NCBI GenBank assembly: GCA_016748015.1
Contig: JAAOMT010000303.1
Span: 1,012,288-1,076,287, forward strand
Reading direction: 5' to 3'
Source: Geosiphon pyriformis
Taxonomy: Eukaryota; Glomeromycota; Glomeromycetes; Archaeosporales; Geosiphonaceae
DNA: 64,000 nt
Under the pieces are notes generated by a model. The model searched no databases and was not told the origin of the DNA. It saw only the letters and a program-made list of their open reading frames with translations. Shown piece by piece: positions 34,540-48,640 of this stretch; within the stretch, counting starts at the first letter, position 1, and the number at the start of each line of letters is the position of its first letter. A program made the position numbers and the translations under genes.

Positions 34540-37500
34540 GGTATAATAATATTTTTGGTCTGTCTTAAAATTCTATTCATAATCAATATATGGCTCTTGT
34601 GTATGTGAATAAATTGTTTTTTTTAACAAGTTGTTCAATTTGTTATAATTAAATTAGATCAAATTTCTTTTTTGTTTTGTTAGTATATAAGTTTTTGATG
34701 CTTAACTGTTATTTCAACTGATAGTAACAAAAGTTCTTTGGATTTTGTTGTATCTATTGGCTTCAATTTTTTAAGATCAATTCATCTTTTGGTATTGATA
34801 TTCTTGAATTTTTTAATGTTTTTTTTATTTTTCCCATTATTTTATTTACAGTATTTTTAAATATGTGGTATTTGGAATATTGTTTTTTGGTTTGGTTTTT
34901 TTGTGATATCTCTTTGTTTTTATACTGTATTATGTATTTATTAATAGTGATTTTCAGGCTTGATTTTTGTTGTTAAATCAATTATAATAGTTGTTGTATA
35001 AGTAAGTAAATATTGTCAGTAATTTTCATCTTTTCTTGTTATTCTTGTTGTGTGTTTTGGTTCCTTATATACTGTTTTGGTAGCTCAATTTAATGTATTT
35101 GCTTCAATGATAATGATTGGTTCTAGATCTTGTGGAATTTTATCTGGTTTAATTAGTATTCTTTGTATTTCCAGTTGTGGAATATTATTGGTAAATGATA
35201 ATGCTATATTGTAATATAATTTTAGTTGATTCCCATGTTCTGCTTTAGCTAAGATTTTGTTGTCTTATCTTAGTTTATAAGCTTTATTTCCTAGAATTTC
35301 TTCAATATAAAATAGTTTGTCCTATTTGAGGTCAAATTTTCTATTCCATTGTTTTTCTACTTTGGTACAATATAAAAGTACTTTGTCTCCAATTTTGAAT
35401 TTAACTGGTTTATTTGATAATTGGTTATCATGTTATTTTTTTTGTTTTTCTTGTAATCTTTAAATGTTATCAGCTGCTTTTTGTTTTTTGTTTTCCAATG
35501 TTTTCATTAATTTGTATATTCTTTTTAGCAATGTTTTTTGGAAGTTGGCTTCTGTTATTAGTTTTGTTGGATATATGTTAATGTTTATCTCAACTGGTAA
35601 TGTTGTTGTTCTACTATAAACAAGTTTAAATAGTATTGCTTGTGTAGTATCTTGCTTTATTGTCTAATAAGCAAATAGTACTGATAGTATAAACAAATTT
35701 CATTTATTCTGGTTTTCTTAACTGATTTTTATTATTGCTTTACATAATGTTCTGTTGAATTTTTCTACTAAGCTATTTGTTTGTAGATAATATAGTAATA
35801 ATAATAGTCTTTTGATTCCAAATTTTTAACTTAATTTTGTTAATGTTCTGTTTACAAAATAAGTTTCTTGATTTGATAATAATTTTTTTGGACATTTATA
35901 TTGACAAATCAAATTTTGATAGATAAATTTAGCTATAAATTCTGCATCTGCTCTTTGGATTGCTTTTGCTTCTGGCTATTTTGTAAAATAGTCTATAGTT
36001 ACTGCAATATAATAATTGTTTTTATTGGTTATTGTTAATGGTCTGACTAAGTCAATTCTAATTCAATCAAATAGTTGTTCCATTTTAATTGGTCTTAATA
36101 GTTTACTGGATCTTGTTTTTTCTTTTTTTTAATAAACATCATAATTTTGAACATATTAGATAATGTTTGAATACATTAATGGCTAATAGTATTTTTTGTT
36201 ATATTTTTGGATTAAAATGTTCTTAGATTTGTTTTATTTATAACAAATCATCAATATTTCCGTTTTTTTTTTATATAATATACAGTATAATTAAATAGTG
36301 ATAATTTTATTTTTCATCTTGCATAACAGTCATCTCCAAATTTTTGTTTTTGAATTGATGTTAATTTTTTGTAATCAGTGTATACATCAAATTTTTGACT
36401 CAGATATTTCTTCTATTTTATAACAGTCTAATAGATAGCCAAATGTTCTAATGCTAAGATTCTATAATTCTTTTCAACTGGGCTTAAGCTTTAGCTGGTA
36501 TATACTACTAGATATTCTTTTTCATCTGGTCTTTTTTGTAACAATACTGCTCTCAAGACTTGGTTTAATACATCTGTAGTAATGATAAATAGTTTGCTAT
36601 GATCTAAATAGATTAGTACTAGTGCTTAAATAAGCTTTTTTCTTAAAATATTGAAAGCTTTTTGTTGGGTTTCTGTTCATTTATATTTTATATTCTTTGT
36701 TTGGAGCTGGTGAAATAGTTGAGCCAATTTGGAGAAGTTCTAAATAAAGCAACAGTAGTATCCAGCAAATCTCAAGAATGCTTTTAATTTTGTAAAATTT
36801 ATTGGTACTAGAAAGTTTTTAACTATTTCGATTTTATTTGAATCTGTTTTGATGCTGTTTTTGCTTATGCTATGTCTCAAGAATTTCAGTTCTGTTTTAC
36901 TAAAGAAACACTTTATAGCATTCAACCTTAATTTAACTTTTCTTAATTTTTCAAATACTTATTGAAAATAATGGAAATAATCATTGAATGTTTTGAAAAA
37001 CACATTGGTGTTATCCAAATAGACTACTACTAATTTCCATAGTAATCCTGTATAGACAATTTCTATTAGTTATTAAAAGATAGCTGGAGTATTCATTAAG
37101 CCAAAAGACATAATATTAAATTCAAAGTTTTCTTCTCTGGTAATGAATGCTGTCTTCTTTTTGTCAGCTGAATTCATGGCTACTTGCCAGTAACTACTGT
37201 CTACATTTAGTGTTGAAAACCGTTTTTTTTCTCCAAATGCATTAAATAGTTTTTGAATCTGTAGAATTGAATAGTTGTTTCTATAGATAATACTATTAAG
37301 CTTTCTGTAATTCACACAAAAGTGGATTTTCCTATTTTTTTTTTCAGACTAGTACTACTAGTGATAACTATGAATTCATGAATAGTTGAATTAACTCATT
37401 GTTTAACATTTTGTTGATTTTCTGTTGGATAATTTCATGACTTGTTAATGGTACTCTGTATGGTTTTTGTTTGATTAACATTGTATTTTCAATTTTGATT

Positions 37501-38300
37501 TGGTATTGGATAATATCAGTTCTGTTAAATTTATTTTCACTGGCAAAAATATTGGTGAAATTGTTAAGTAATATTTTGAACTATATATGTTAAAGTGGGT
37601 CTAAGTTTTCCAAGTTTTTTTGGTTTAATTGTTCTGATTGGAGCAAATAACATTCTTCTTGTCCATATACTGTTTGTAATATAATATTCATATATTCACA
37701 AAGCTGTAGAAAATCTGAAATGGTGTTTGGTAATTGGTCTTCAACTTCAATATTCAAATATCCAATAGTGGTTCTACTTGGTATTTTGATGATATTTCTA
37801 GTTGTATTATAAATAAAAATTTTAATATGTTTATAATTCTTGGCCAATATGTAGAGTTTAGTAATTCCAATCTTTCTTGATTCACAAATAGTTGGTTTTG
37901 CTTCAAAAATTTAAGGCTGATCTCTTACTTTTCTCTTTATTACTAATATATATTAGTTATATGGTAGAATAAAAACTGCTTAATGAGTAAAGATAATTTC
38001 TTTCTTATCAATTGTTTTTTTCTTTGCCATATTGACTAATATGTCTATTCTACTTATTAATCCAAATCCATTTTTCTTTCTTGCTGTAATTCCTAACTTT
38101 TTTCTTGTTCTTACTAATATTAATTGAGCTATTTTTACTAGAAGTAGGAATATTGTTTGTGCTATCTTTTTATTTGGTTCAATTGTATATAGTTTTTTTG
38201 AATTATTTTGTAGTATTATAATGATATTTTCTATATATCTTGTGTTAATTATTTCTTCTCTAATATTAATTTCTTTTTTTGCTAAATTAAATCTAAATAT
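34540..38300 (-). pseudogene. Ty3-2 pol remains
   Basis: Read right to left: protease-side sequence including 37847-37590 (KIPSRTTIGYLNIEVED), reverse transcriptase 37315-36740, an RNase H region to about 36300, integrase about 36200-35500, and a post-integrase segment near 35400-35200 (KFKIGDKVLLY, FYIEEILGNKAYKL) like the usual integrase C-terminal domain. Stops occur every few dozen codons. Confidence 0.82.
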
Positions 38301-41300
38301 CTTAGATCAAATCTTACATTAGTATTATGTACACATTCTGGCATGATACTTTCATTATTATTACTGAACTATCTTAGTTTCTGCTCTATAGATAAATCTG
38401 AAAGCACAATATATTGTTTGGGTGTTAAATTGGAGTTTGAATTGTTATTGTTGTTGTTATAATAAATGAAGTTAGAACTATTGTAATCATTATTATCAGA
38501 GTTTGAATCAGAATTGAATTTCAATTCTGATTTTATGGCATATTTACTAATTAGTTCTTTCTTCTCAAGAATTAAATAAATTATTTATGATGGTAAATTG
38601 TAGATAAGATTACAATTGTCACAATATTCAAAGTTACTAAAAATTAAGCAGTATTTATAAAGTCTTGTATTTAACTGTTCCAAATGCTGCTCTTGCTTTT
38701 CTTTAGTTGGTGCTAGGTTCTGATAATGTTCATAGAATTGTTCTGAATTATTCTTGATATTGTTAAAAATATTGAAAGTTAGAATATATTCAGATTTAAG
38801 GAGTGTAAGTGAATTATTTTTGATCTTTAGTATTTTATTGGTTAAAGCACTTTTTGCTTTTACACTTGCTATTTTCCAAATCTTATGTTTGTTATGTGGA
38901 TAATCTTTCAATTGTCTTAGTGCTCACTTCCAAGTATTATCAAAAGACATTTTTTTTTGTATCCAGTCATTAATTAGAATTATGTATTGGCACAATTTAT
39001 TACAAGTTCCTCTTTATCTAAAAATATTATTTTATATTTTTTCATTAGGAAAAATTGTTTCACATGTGAAACAAGATTTATTGTCCCATTTTCTTTGTTT
39101 CTTTGGTTATCTTAAGTATTTAAGAATGTATAAATAATAGTAATATTTTGTTACCATTGGCCATTCTTTATTGTTATCACAACATATATCTATTGTCAAC
39201 AATTTCTTGTCACAATTGACATAAATTAGTTTGGGTTGATGATAATTTAACTGGCTTTGATTAATGCTGGTGTACAGAGTATATATAAAAGTGGTTGCTT
39301 GGAATATTTCTGCTTCTTTTTCCTTTTCTTTTCTTTTTTCTTCTTATGTGGGCACCAATAGTAAGTTGTTATAATTGTTATCAGCCCAAGAGACTTGGTA
39401 AGCTTTTCAAATAGATTTTTTTTTTCTTAAATTCAATTAGTGGTTGTAGTTGAGTAATCTGTAGTTTGAAATAATTACATGTATTGTTTATTTTAATTGA
39501 GTTGTAGCTCTTAAGTAGTCTAGTCAAGCACAATGCTGGTCTTGGACAGCCAGTTATTACTAATTAGTGCTTGGTATTATATAGCTTTTATGACAAAATT
39601 TTGATTTGCACAATAATGCTATTGACTTCAAAAAGAAAGTTATTGATTTTACCAATTGGAATCTTTGTTGTTCTATTAGCAGTAATTATTTTTGTGCTGG
39701 CAGTACAATTAACTCAACAACCTAATTGGTCCATAAGTTGTTATGTGATAATGTTGTCTGCTAACCCACTATTAAGAATTAGCTTAATAGGGTAGCCATT
39801 AATTTTTGCATTAATGTATATTACAGTAATTAGTTTTGCTTCAAGGATGACTCTACTGAATAGAGGCATTTTAACTGGTTTCTTAAGTTTAAAAGGGAAA
39901 ATGGTAGTAAGTGATTTGTCTTTGGTGATGATTGCTGGTGGAATATTGTTAATAAGTAATTGAGTTTGATTGAGTTCTGATGAATTGGGTGTGGTAATTT
40001 CTGAGAATACTAAGAAATTTAAATAGTGTTAGGTATTTGGGTTTTGGACATAGTTAGTTCCCAAATTTTACTGTCATGATTCAGATTGTTGGGCTGCTGA
40101 ACTGGAGATTGGTTGGTATATTACTATTGCCAATCTCTTGTTCTGGCAGATTTGAGTAGTTTTTGACCTTTGGCTTCTATTTTAAGTTAAGTTTTGTGGC
40201 TGGGTTTGAATTTGTTGGTGTTAATAAATGATTTGTGGCTGCAGTTAATATATTGTTAATGTTGGAGTCTAATAAATTAGCAGTGAGTATATTTGCTATA
40301 TTATTAATAGATAATAAGACTAATATTGGTTTTGATTTGGCTGATAGTTTGGAGTTTGAAATTAGTAATTGGGGTTTTGATATTAATTTTCCAATTGTGA
40401 ATTATTTAATCAGATGTGACAGTCAATTTGTAAATGTCTTTGTTTACCGCAATAGTAACAACTATGTGTCTCTTATTGCTATTGTTAATTGGTTGATAAT
40501 AATAAACATGGTTGATTTTGGAGACAATTTGAGTTCTCTGAATTATTGCAATATTGTAAAGTTAATAGATTACTTGATTTTTAGCTAAGTATTACTCTAA
40601 TTTTTGATTAATAAAATTACTAAATTGTTTTAACTTAGAGTTTAAGTCAAATGATTTATTTATTACTAGATTAATGGCTTAAATGTAGTTAGCTTTTAGC
40701 TTGGCTGATTTGAAATCTCTGACATGTGTAATTGTATCTTAGAGTGTTTGTGAGTGCAATAAACATATACATTGTAGGAAACTATTATGCAAATCACAAA
40801 TAAATTGATTTAAGATTTGTGGCACAGTAAAATAATTCATGTTAATAACTTGTATTTACAAATTTCAATGAAAGTGTCTCAAATAAATAGTGATGGCTTC
40901 AGTATCTTTTTGTTTAATAATAGTGAAGGTATTTGCTAGATAATTGATGCTATTATTATTACTAAAATATTTTAGGAATTCCAGTTTAAATATGTTAAAG
41001 TTTTGGGGTTTCTGAATTAAGCTTTAATACTATAAATTGGCAGTATCTTAAAAAAAATATGAATTTGTTTATAATATTCTGGCATTGTCTTATCTATTGG
41101 CTGTGATAGCTTTTTTTATGTTGTTAAGCCAGACTTGCATATCATCCTCTTTATTGGTAAATTTCTCAAGTTTTACAATTGGTGTGTAGACTATTAATAC
41201 AAGTAATAGTTGTGATTGTGGTTGTTATTATTGAAGTTGTTGTTAAGATAATAATTGTGGCTATTGTTGCAGTTTTATAATTGATACAATTAGTAGTAGA

Positions 41301-42146
41301 TTGATTATGATTACTGAAGATAAGTTTTAAAAAACAATAGAAGCAGAGTTTGGATTGTTTTGAATTTGTTGAGTTAAAATAATCAGAGTTTGGATTTTTG
41401 GATTTTTTAGAATTGAGTTTTGGTAATTAAATTCTTGATCTTTGTTTTTTTTCTCTTCTGAGTTGGTTCTTTTCTAAGAACTAGTGGCTCTAAAATCAGG
41501 TTAAGATGACAGTAATCAAAATTCTAACAGTATTGGTAATCATAATTTAAATTCTTTAAAGAAATTGTCATAAGTTTTCAATAAATCAGCTTTTTTTTGT
41601 TGACTTTGAAATGTTATTTTTATTGATGGTGTTTTTGCTGATAATAATACACTTCCTAATAATATATTGATAGTATTATCAGTTATGTAATAATATGATA
41701 GGTGAATAAGTAAAACTATTCTTGATTTTTTCTAAGTAGGTGGTTGTATTTTTCTTAGTGTTTCTGCTGGTGTTTGTAATTTTTCTTTATCTGCAAAAAA
41801 AAAGGAAATTTCTGCTAGGTGTAATTTCCAATTTTTTTATTTATTTTTGTGATTATTTGTGCAAACAAATAGTTTAGTAAACATGTAATGCTATTAAATA
41901 ATTCATTATTAAAACTATTAAAGGCAGCTTTTAGATTTCCTTGGGCTCTTAAATAGTATTTAATTTTTTTATTGACATAGAAATTAAAAGTTGATTCTAT
42001 TGGCCAATTGTTATTTATTAATCCAAGGTAACTTTAATATTGTTAAAATAGAAATTTTGTAAATTTTAAATGATTTTTTTTTATTTTTTTTTGGTCTGTC
42101 ACTTTTCTGAATAGTTGTTGCTGGTGTTGGTTTTCTGTTAGATTAT
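38300..42146 (-). pseudogene. Ty3-2 gag and leader remains
   Basis: The long region between pol and the primer-binding site has Asn/Gln-rich remains (for example minus 38911-38585, with YPHNKHKIWKIASVKAKSAL and a CDNC pair near the end). It is collinear with 13800-17200 of the deleted element. No continuous frame and no clear zinc knuckle were found. Confidence 0.65.
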
Positions 42147-42164
42147 ACCTCACAGAGAGCACCA
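42147..42164 (-). other. Ty3-2 primer-binding site
   Basis: On the minus strand this reads TGGTGCTCTCTGTGAGGT, three bases from the LTR. It is identical over 18 bases to the Ty3-1 site at 22020-22037. Confidence 0.85.
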
Positions 42165-42167
42165 AAT

Positions 42168-43084
42168 GTTACAGATGATTATTTGGGACATGAAAACAAA
42201 TAACAAATCTGTAACTTGGTGTTTAATAGCTTAATGGTGTTGGTAAATCTAAAAATTTTCATATCTAAAAGTTTTTATATCTGAAGATTTTTGTGGAGTT
42301 TTTTGTATAATAGACAGAGATTCAATGATTGTTTTAGTAGTTTTCCAGAATAGTGATTCCATCAAATTTTTTTTTCAGTATAGTGGTCAGTTTATTTTGA
42401 TAGTCATGCTTTTTTGGTAAGCTATTTTTAAATTTCTATATTCCATATCCTTATTTTTGGGTTTTTTATCAGGCTAGCTTTGATGTTAATTACTTAGTGC
42501 TTAATTTCTTTAATTAGTTAGTAAATTAACAAACAACAAAAAAAAAAAAAAAAAAAAGAAAATAAGAATTAGTATCTTATTAATAGCTGTAATCAAGAGC
42601 TATTGTTCTAGTGTAGTTAAGTATTGAATATTATCAACATTCTATGTTAATAATAGATAAATGGTAAAGATTTTTAATCAAATAACAATAACATAGATTG
42701 GATAATAATAAGTATGTTTATTGAATATTTTGGTGAATTTACTTTGGTTAATAATAACTATCCATAAAGTGAAAGTTAATTAATAGATAAAAAAGAAAAT
42801 GCTAAATCAAAACTGAACCAAATACTTTTCTTGCTTTTAATATTACTGCTATATATACATAGTTGGTATTATACAAGATTTCTAGAATTCTGTAATTCTT
42901 TTAGAGGAATTCTGAAATTTTGGAATTCTAAAATCCTGCAATTCTAAGTAAAGAATTCTGGTATTTTGAAATTCTGCAATTCTGCAATTCCTTCAAAAGA
43001 ATTTTGGAATTTCTTTGTTACTATGCCTATTTCTGATTGGCTATTTTTCTAACTATATAATACTCCTGCTTTCTATAAATAATA
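42168..43084 (-). repeat. Ty3-2 right LTR (5' LTR of the element)
   Basis: Begins TGTTACAGATGATTATTTGG; 917 bp against 870 for the left copy. The length difference comes partly from a longer A run at 42539-42558 and extra AATTCTG-type units near 42880-42990. Confidence 0.88.
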
Positions 43085-46000
43085 TTATACATCTTAATCT
43101 ACTACAAGCTAGTCTTTAAGTAATGTCATTCAATTAAGTTGTATGTTTTATACATATCTTGTAAGACCAATTACAGTTCTCTATCTTTTTCCAAAATATT
43201 TTCTATTACAGACTCAATAACAAATACAAAAGACTAAATTGAAATATTTTTTAATGCTAAAAAATTATCATCTTGAAAAACATCAAACTTATTATATGTA
43301 AATAAAATCCAATTTAAAAAAATCTTTTTGGCTGTTTCAATTAATATAATAGGTTAGGTGTTTATTAAAACTTTGTTTCAATCATAAAACTTAGAGATTA
43401 TTAAAATCTATAACTTTTTCTATAGAGCAAAAATATTATTAATAGATAAACATATATTTAGATGCTTTAAAAAAATTTTATTACAGTATTACTACTATGC
43501 TTTTAAAGTTCATTAGAGATACCAAATAGTTCAGCAGCTTTATTATTAAACAAATCATTAATAACTACAATCAATCTTTTTATACTGATTTTTTTTATTA
43601 CTTCAGAAAAAATATTATTATTTACATAGTTCAATAATATATATTAATAAGCCCAAAGATTAGATATTATTATAAGCATAACTCACTTTTTTGTTTAGTT
43701 TTCTATAATTTTGTCAACATTAAACTTAATTTTTTCTGGCTTTAAAACCAATTTATTTTCTATCACCAAGTAATCCAGAACTATTTTGTAAAAAATCTAA
43801 TCTAAAATACTTTTTATTATATTTTCTTTATCAGAACAAAAACTTTCCATGTACTTCTTAATTGTTTTTCTTATAAAAGCTTTTTCAGCCATTTTTGATT
43901 TATTAAGTTTGGATTTTCTGTATTTTTTCTGAACTGTTAACAATTGTTTAAAAATATATATTAATTTATTATTATTTTAAACCATATTTATAATCTTAAC
44001 AGTTTTTTTGTCATTTAGAGATGATTATTTTTTAACAAGACAATTAAACTCAAACATGTTACTTAAGTTCAATTTTTTAACAATCTTGACAATTAACATT
44101 TTCAATCCAGAAATTTTTGAAAACTGTCTGTTTTTTGAACATTAAAACTTACTAAACCAAAGTTTAGAAAAATGTTTTATTAGCTGACTCCACCATTATT
44201 TTTTTCAATAGCTCTTATATAATATCCAAACTTCCACAAATCCTAGCTTTTAAAAACTTATTTACTACTAACAAAAACTTAACAAAAGAACATTTCCTAA
44301 ATTGTATCTATTTGATATTATTTGCATCTTTAATTTTAAATTTCTAGTAATTTTTATTAACTTGCTTGTATATGCTATTTAAACAAATATTTAACAAACT
44401 ACTCAGACCAATTAAAACCAAAACTGCCTTGTAATTAGTGTTAAAAAGACTAGAAACAGAGCTGATCTTATAACTAGTTATTATTAATAACAAATTCTCA
44501 TTCACAAAAATATAATCTAAGATTTTTTTAACACTTTTTAAATTGCTCCAAGTAGAAGCTTTAACTAATAGATATTTACCAAACAAATTAACCAATTCTA
44601 AATCCAAACAGAATTTGAAACTCACATTTTTTTTAGGCTTATTTTTATTGAAATTCTTATCCAAGACCACAAAAGTAACTTCTACAGTCTGACCAAACTT
44701 AATTTCAACAAAAACACCAGTGTATAAACCTAAAATTATAATTAAAAGCTTGTTTTTAAAGAAAAACTGCACTAAAATAACTTGAGTGAGAACTTTTTCT
44801 ACTTTAAAAACATGTTAAACCAGAGAATTGTTCATAATAATAGCCACACTAGCACCAAAAAAACTTTTATTCAAACCAGACATAAAAATTTGTATTTTAT
44901 CAAACTTATTTACAATTTATGATCTAACACCAGATCTTAACTTTGTTTTTATAACAATAAAAACCATATTATTCAAACTTTTGTACTAACAAATAATATC
45001 TTTCTGCTTTGCAGAAACATTAATACTCTAAATATTATACATAGCAAACTTCTATACTAAATTAGTTATTGAGACAATAAGAGTATTAGAGAGTTTAAAC
45101 CAAAATACAATTGATTTAACTTCACCAAAACTGAACTAATTAAAACTTTAAAAGCCATTATTTTTGATTTTAAGCCACTTATTTTGGTGGTCAAAATTTT
45201 TGATCTACTCAAACTTAAATTCAATATCTTTTCATTTACAACTGAAAAAAAAGAAACAAATAACACAGGTAAATTATCTAAAACCATATTCAAATCTAAA
45301 TTTGAATTCATTAGTACAAATATAGTAAGAAAAAAAGATTGAAAAATAGGTGCCAGAAATACCAAATTTATAAAGTTTAATTTTTGCACAATACTTAATA
45401 CTTAATTTATTAAAAGCTCTAAAAAATGCTTCAAAAATATCAAGCAGACACCAATAAATAAAATATTTTGAACAACTAGAAGACTTTTTTTAATATGTAA
45501 AATACCAAAAAAAAAAGATTTAAAACCAAAACCAGAGTGAGCATTATCAAAAAAAACAGCAAGTAAAACTATCTGAGCTCAAAATTTGCCACCAAATATA
45601 GTAGAATAAAAAATAGAAACACTTTTTTTAGTATATAACCTTGTCAATTAAAGATAATTTTCTTTTAAAGCAACTTGTTTATAAATTTTTTTAGAAGACA
45701 AGACAAATATGCTTAATACATTATATTTTAAAATTGAATATTCAAAATGCCCATACTTTTTACATCAAACCAAATCTAACTTAATTCAAAAAAGTTTTAT
45801 ATCACTAAAAATTGGCTTTATACAAAAAACAGTTTCAAGTTTTTTACTTGTTTCAAAACCAAGCACAGCATAGCAAATTCTATTGCCAATATTAAATAAT
45901 TAATTGATAATGCAAGTTTTTTCACTAGTCCTCTCCAATAAAGCACTAAAATCATGAACTGTTATTCTCACATGCAAAGTAAACAAAAATGTCTTGAACT

Positions 46001-47090
46001 GATTTTTTAACATCCAAGTTTTGCAATTTTTTATAGTCTTTATTATATACACTAAATCTTTTCTGATTAAGAATGACTATTTTGCTGTCAACTAATTTGC
46101 TTAAGCCAATTTAGTGAAATCTATTACAGTTTTCTGTTACAGCCCAATTAGTTGCAATTAGGTTAATACTATCTGATCATACTTGGCTACTGTAGCAATA
46201 ATCATCTCTTTTAATATATCCATAGGAATTTTTTTAAGCACTACAGTCTGATTTGATCTAATTTTTTGTTTTTTAATATTGTTGTTTATAATAATTCTTT
46301 TTTTTTAATCAATAATACAATTTTTTTTATGTTTTCTTTTGAAGTAAATATAGATTTGATAATTTTTTTAAATTTTAAAGAAGTAATAGTCTTTTTAAAA
46401 CCATTAATTGATAAAAATAACTTTTTGATTGCCTATGTTTTAGCTATTGCTGATTTGCTTTTTATAGTTAACAAATTGATATTCAAAGTGAAAAATTTTT
46501 TAATGGCTATTTTAACTGTAGTTTTTACTATTTTTGAGTCAATTCATTTTTTGTCTAAGAGAATATTAAAAAAAAATGAAAAAAAACCAACTTTTTCTTC
46601 TGTATTAAATTTGAGAGAACCTAAAAAAAAGCCACAATTTATATTATTAATTATTCTTTTGGCTTTGAAAGTAATTATAACTGAATTTAAAAAAAATCTA
46701 CTATCAATGTCTTCTATAATAATATTGTTTTTACTACTATTAAACTCACTGTCTAAATTTGAGTAAATATTATCAAAACCAGATTTAACCAAAGATATAT
46801 TCTTTTTATTATCAAAGTATTTAATATTGTCAAAAACTACTCTTTTTTTTAAGCAAATAAGCCACTAATAGAACTATAAAAAGTTTTTTTAAGTATCTTC
46901 TTCTTAGATATGTTATTACTTAAAACAGCTTCTAAGTTCATAACAAAAAAGTTATTAAATTGAGAAATATTGAATAAAAAAAATAAGAAAAAAACAAAAA
47001 ACTTCTTTTTCAAAACTATGCTTTTTGAAGAATTTGAAATGTAAAAAAAAAGTTTTTTTAAATTTATTCTAGTTAAATAGTTTATTTTTT
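43085..47090 (-). mobile_element. LINE C, 5' half (ORF1, endonuclease, reverse transcriptase start)
   Basis: Continues LINE C on the other side of Ty3-2. Endonuclease remains lie at 44772-44344 (ILGLYTGV, DKNFN where GDFN is usual, LDLELVN, a terminal NTNY where TDH is expected). The ORF1 C-terminus is at 45389-45066 (RSKILTTKISGLKSKIMAFKV) and its N-terminus near 46792-46544 (VKSGFDNIYSNLDSEFN). With 30740-33488 it makes about 6.7 kb, the same length as LINE A, so LINE C was full-length before Ty3-2 entered. Confidence 0.85.
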
Positions 47091-47189
47091 ATAAATACTT
47101 TTTAATATAAAACCAAATTATGTTTTATAATTAATAATTAACTACAAAATAATTAAAACCAAATAAAAAACTGTTTATTTATAACAACT

Positions 47190-48640
47190 TTTATTAAAAC
47201 CAAGTTGGCAAAAAACTTAATATTTAAATATTTTTTTAAATTAAGCTTAAGTAATTCTTTAAGTAACAAAAAAATTCCAAAAAATTTGTAAATTTCTTTT
47301 TTTTGATAACAAAAATTAATAAATTATTAATATTTAAAAAAACTTTTTTAATCTATTAGTTAATGAAAATAAAAATAATTTTATTAAGATATTATTAATT
47401 TCAAAAAATTTGTTAATAATTTTTAAATAATAGTTTAATTATTTTTAATTTAAATTATATTATTAATAAAAATATTAGCTATTAAATAAAAAATCAAATT
47501 AATCTTAAATTTAATTTTGTTAATTTTTATAATAAATTTAATATCTATTTTATATTTACACAAATTTTTATGTTTTTTAATTTTAAATAAAAAAAAATCA
47601 TAAAAATTCTTTAAAACAATAAAAAAACTTCTTTTTAATTTAAGTTATTATGTATTTTATAATTATTTATTAAATTAAAACCAATCATAATTTTATTAAT
47701 TTTATTATTATAAATATGTTTAAAAGACCTAATAAATTTTTTATATATCTTAATATTAAATAAGCTGTTTTTTAAATAATTTTATTTTATTAAAAATTAT
47801 AGGTTTTTTACATGTTTTGTAAAATCAGTTACAATTTTTAATTTTTTTCAAAGAATTTTTTACTATTAATTACATTACAAAAATAAGAAATTAAATTGAA
47901 ATTTTTTTTAAAACCAAAAAATTATTATTATAAAAAGCATTAAATTTATTACAAGTAAAAAAATTTAATTAGAAAAATCTTAAAAATTTTTTTTTTAATA
48001 GTCTTAATTAACTAAATTTTAGTCAATTTTTTTTTTACTTATAAAGCTTATGAATTATTAATATTCAAATTTTTTTTCAAGCTTTTAAAACCAATTATTA
48101 AACAAATATATATTTAACAAATTTAATAAAAAATCCAAAACAAATTTATTACAATACTTTTAAAATTTATTTTTAATATTAGATAAACCAATAATCTTAC
48201 TATTAAGTAAATTTTTAACTATATATTACAATTTATTATTAGTTATTTTTTACTATTTCAGAAAAATTTTATTATTAATATTGTTATAAATTAAGAATTA
48301 CATTTAATACTATTTGTTTTTTAGTTTAACTCTTCATAATTTTATATATTTTAAATTTGACTTTATCAAATTTCAAAATCAGCCTATTATTTATTACCAG
48401 AAAATTCAAACCAACTTTTTTAACTTTTTTACAAGCAAAATTTTCTATGCGTTTAATAATAACCAGCTTAATTCTGAATTTTTTTGCTACTTGAAATTTA
48501 CAAAATTTAGATGTCTGATTAACACAAAACTGACTGAATATTAAAAAAACTAGAACTTACATTTACTAAATTTTAAACATCTAAAGCCTTAGCTTTATTA
48601 AAAGATGACCACAAATTTAACAATTAAGGATACACTTAAT
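47190..48640 (-). mobile_element. LINE D, extremely decayed remnant
   Basis: Collinear with LINE B 18100-19300 and LINE A about 5500-6900, for instance TTTACACAAATTTTTATGTTTTTTAA at 47558-47583. It is almost entirely A and T; only the reverse transcriptase and linker region can be matched. The fourth LINE in the same orientation. Confidence 0.65.

Larger units (their letters stand above)
33489..43084 (-). mobile_element. Ty3-2, second Ty3/gypsy family, minus strand
   Basis: A 9.6-kb element with direct LTRs at 33489-34358 and 42168-43084. On the minus strand: primer-binding site at 42164, gag about 42100-38300, pol about 38300-34540, then a short reading frame. Reverse transcriptase residues are clear at 37315-37073 (NYRKLNSI, WQVAMNSADKKKTAFIT, MSFGLMNTPAIF) and 36925-36740 (KCFFSKTELKFLRHSIS, FLRFAGYYCCFI). 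It shares no obvious nucleotide similarity with Ty3-1 apart from the primer-binding site. It sits in LINE C; a 4-bp target repeat is suggested by TCAC before and TTAT after, equal after two C-to-T changes. Confidence 0.9.
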
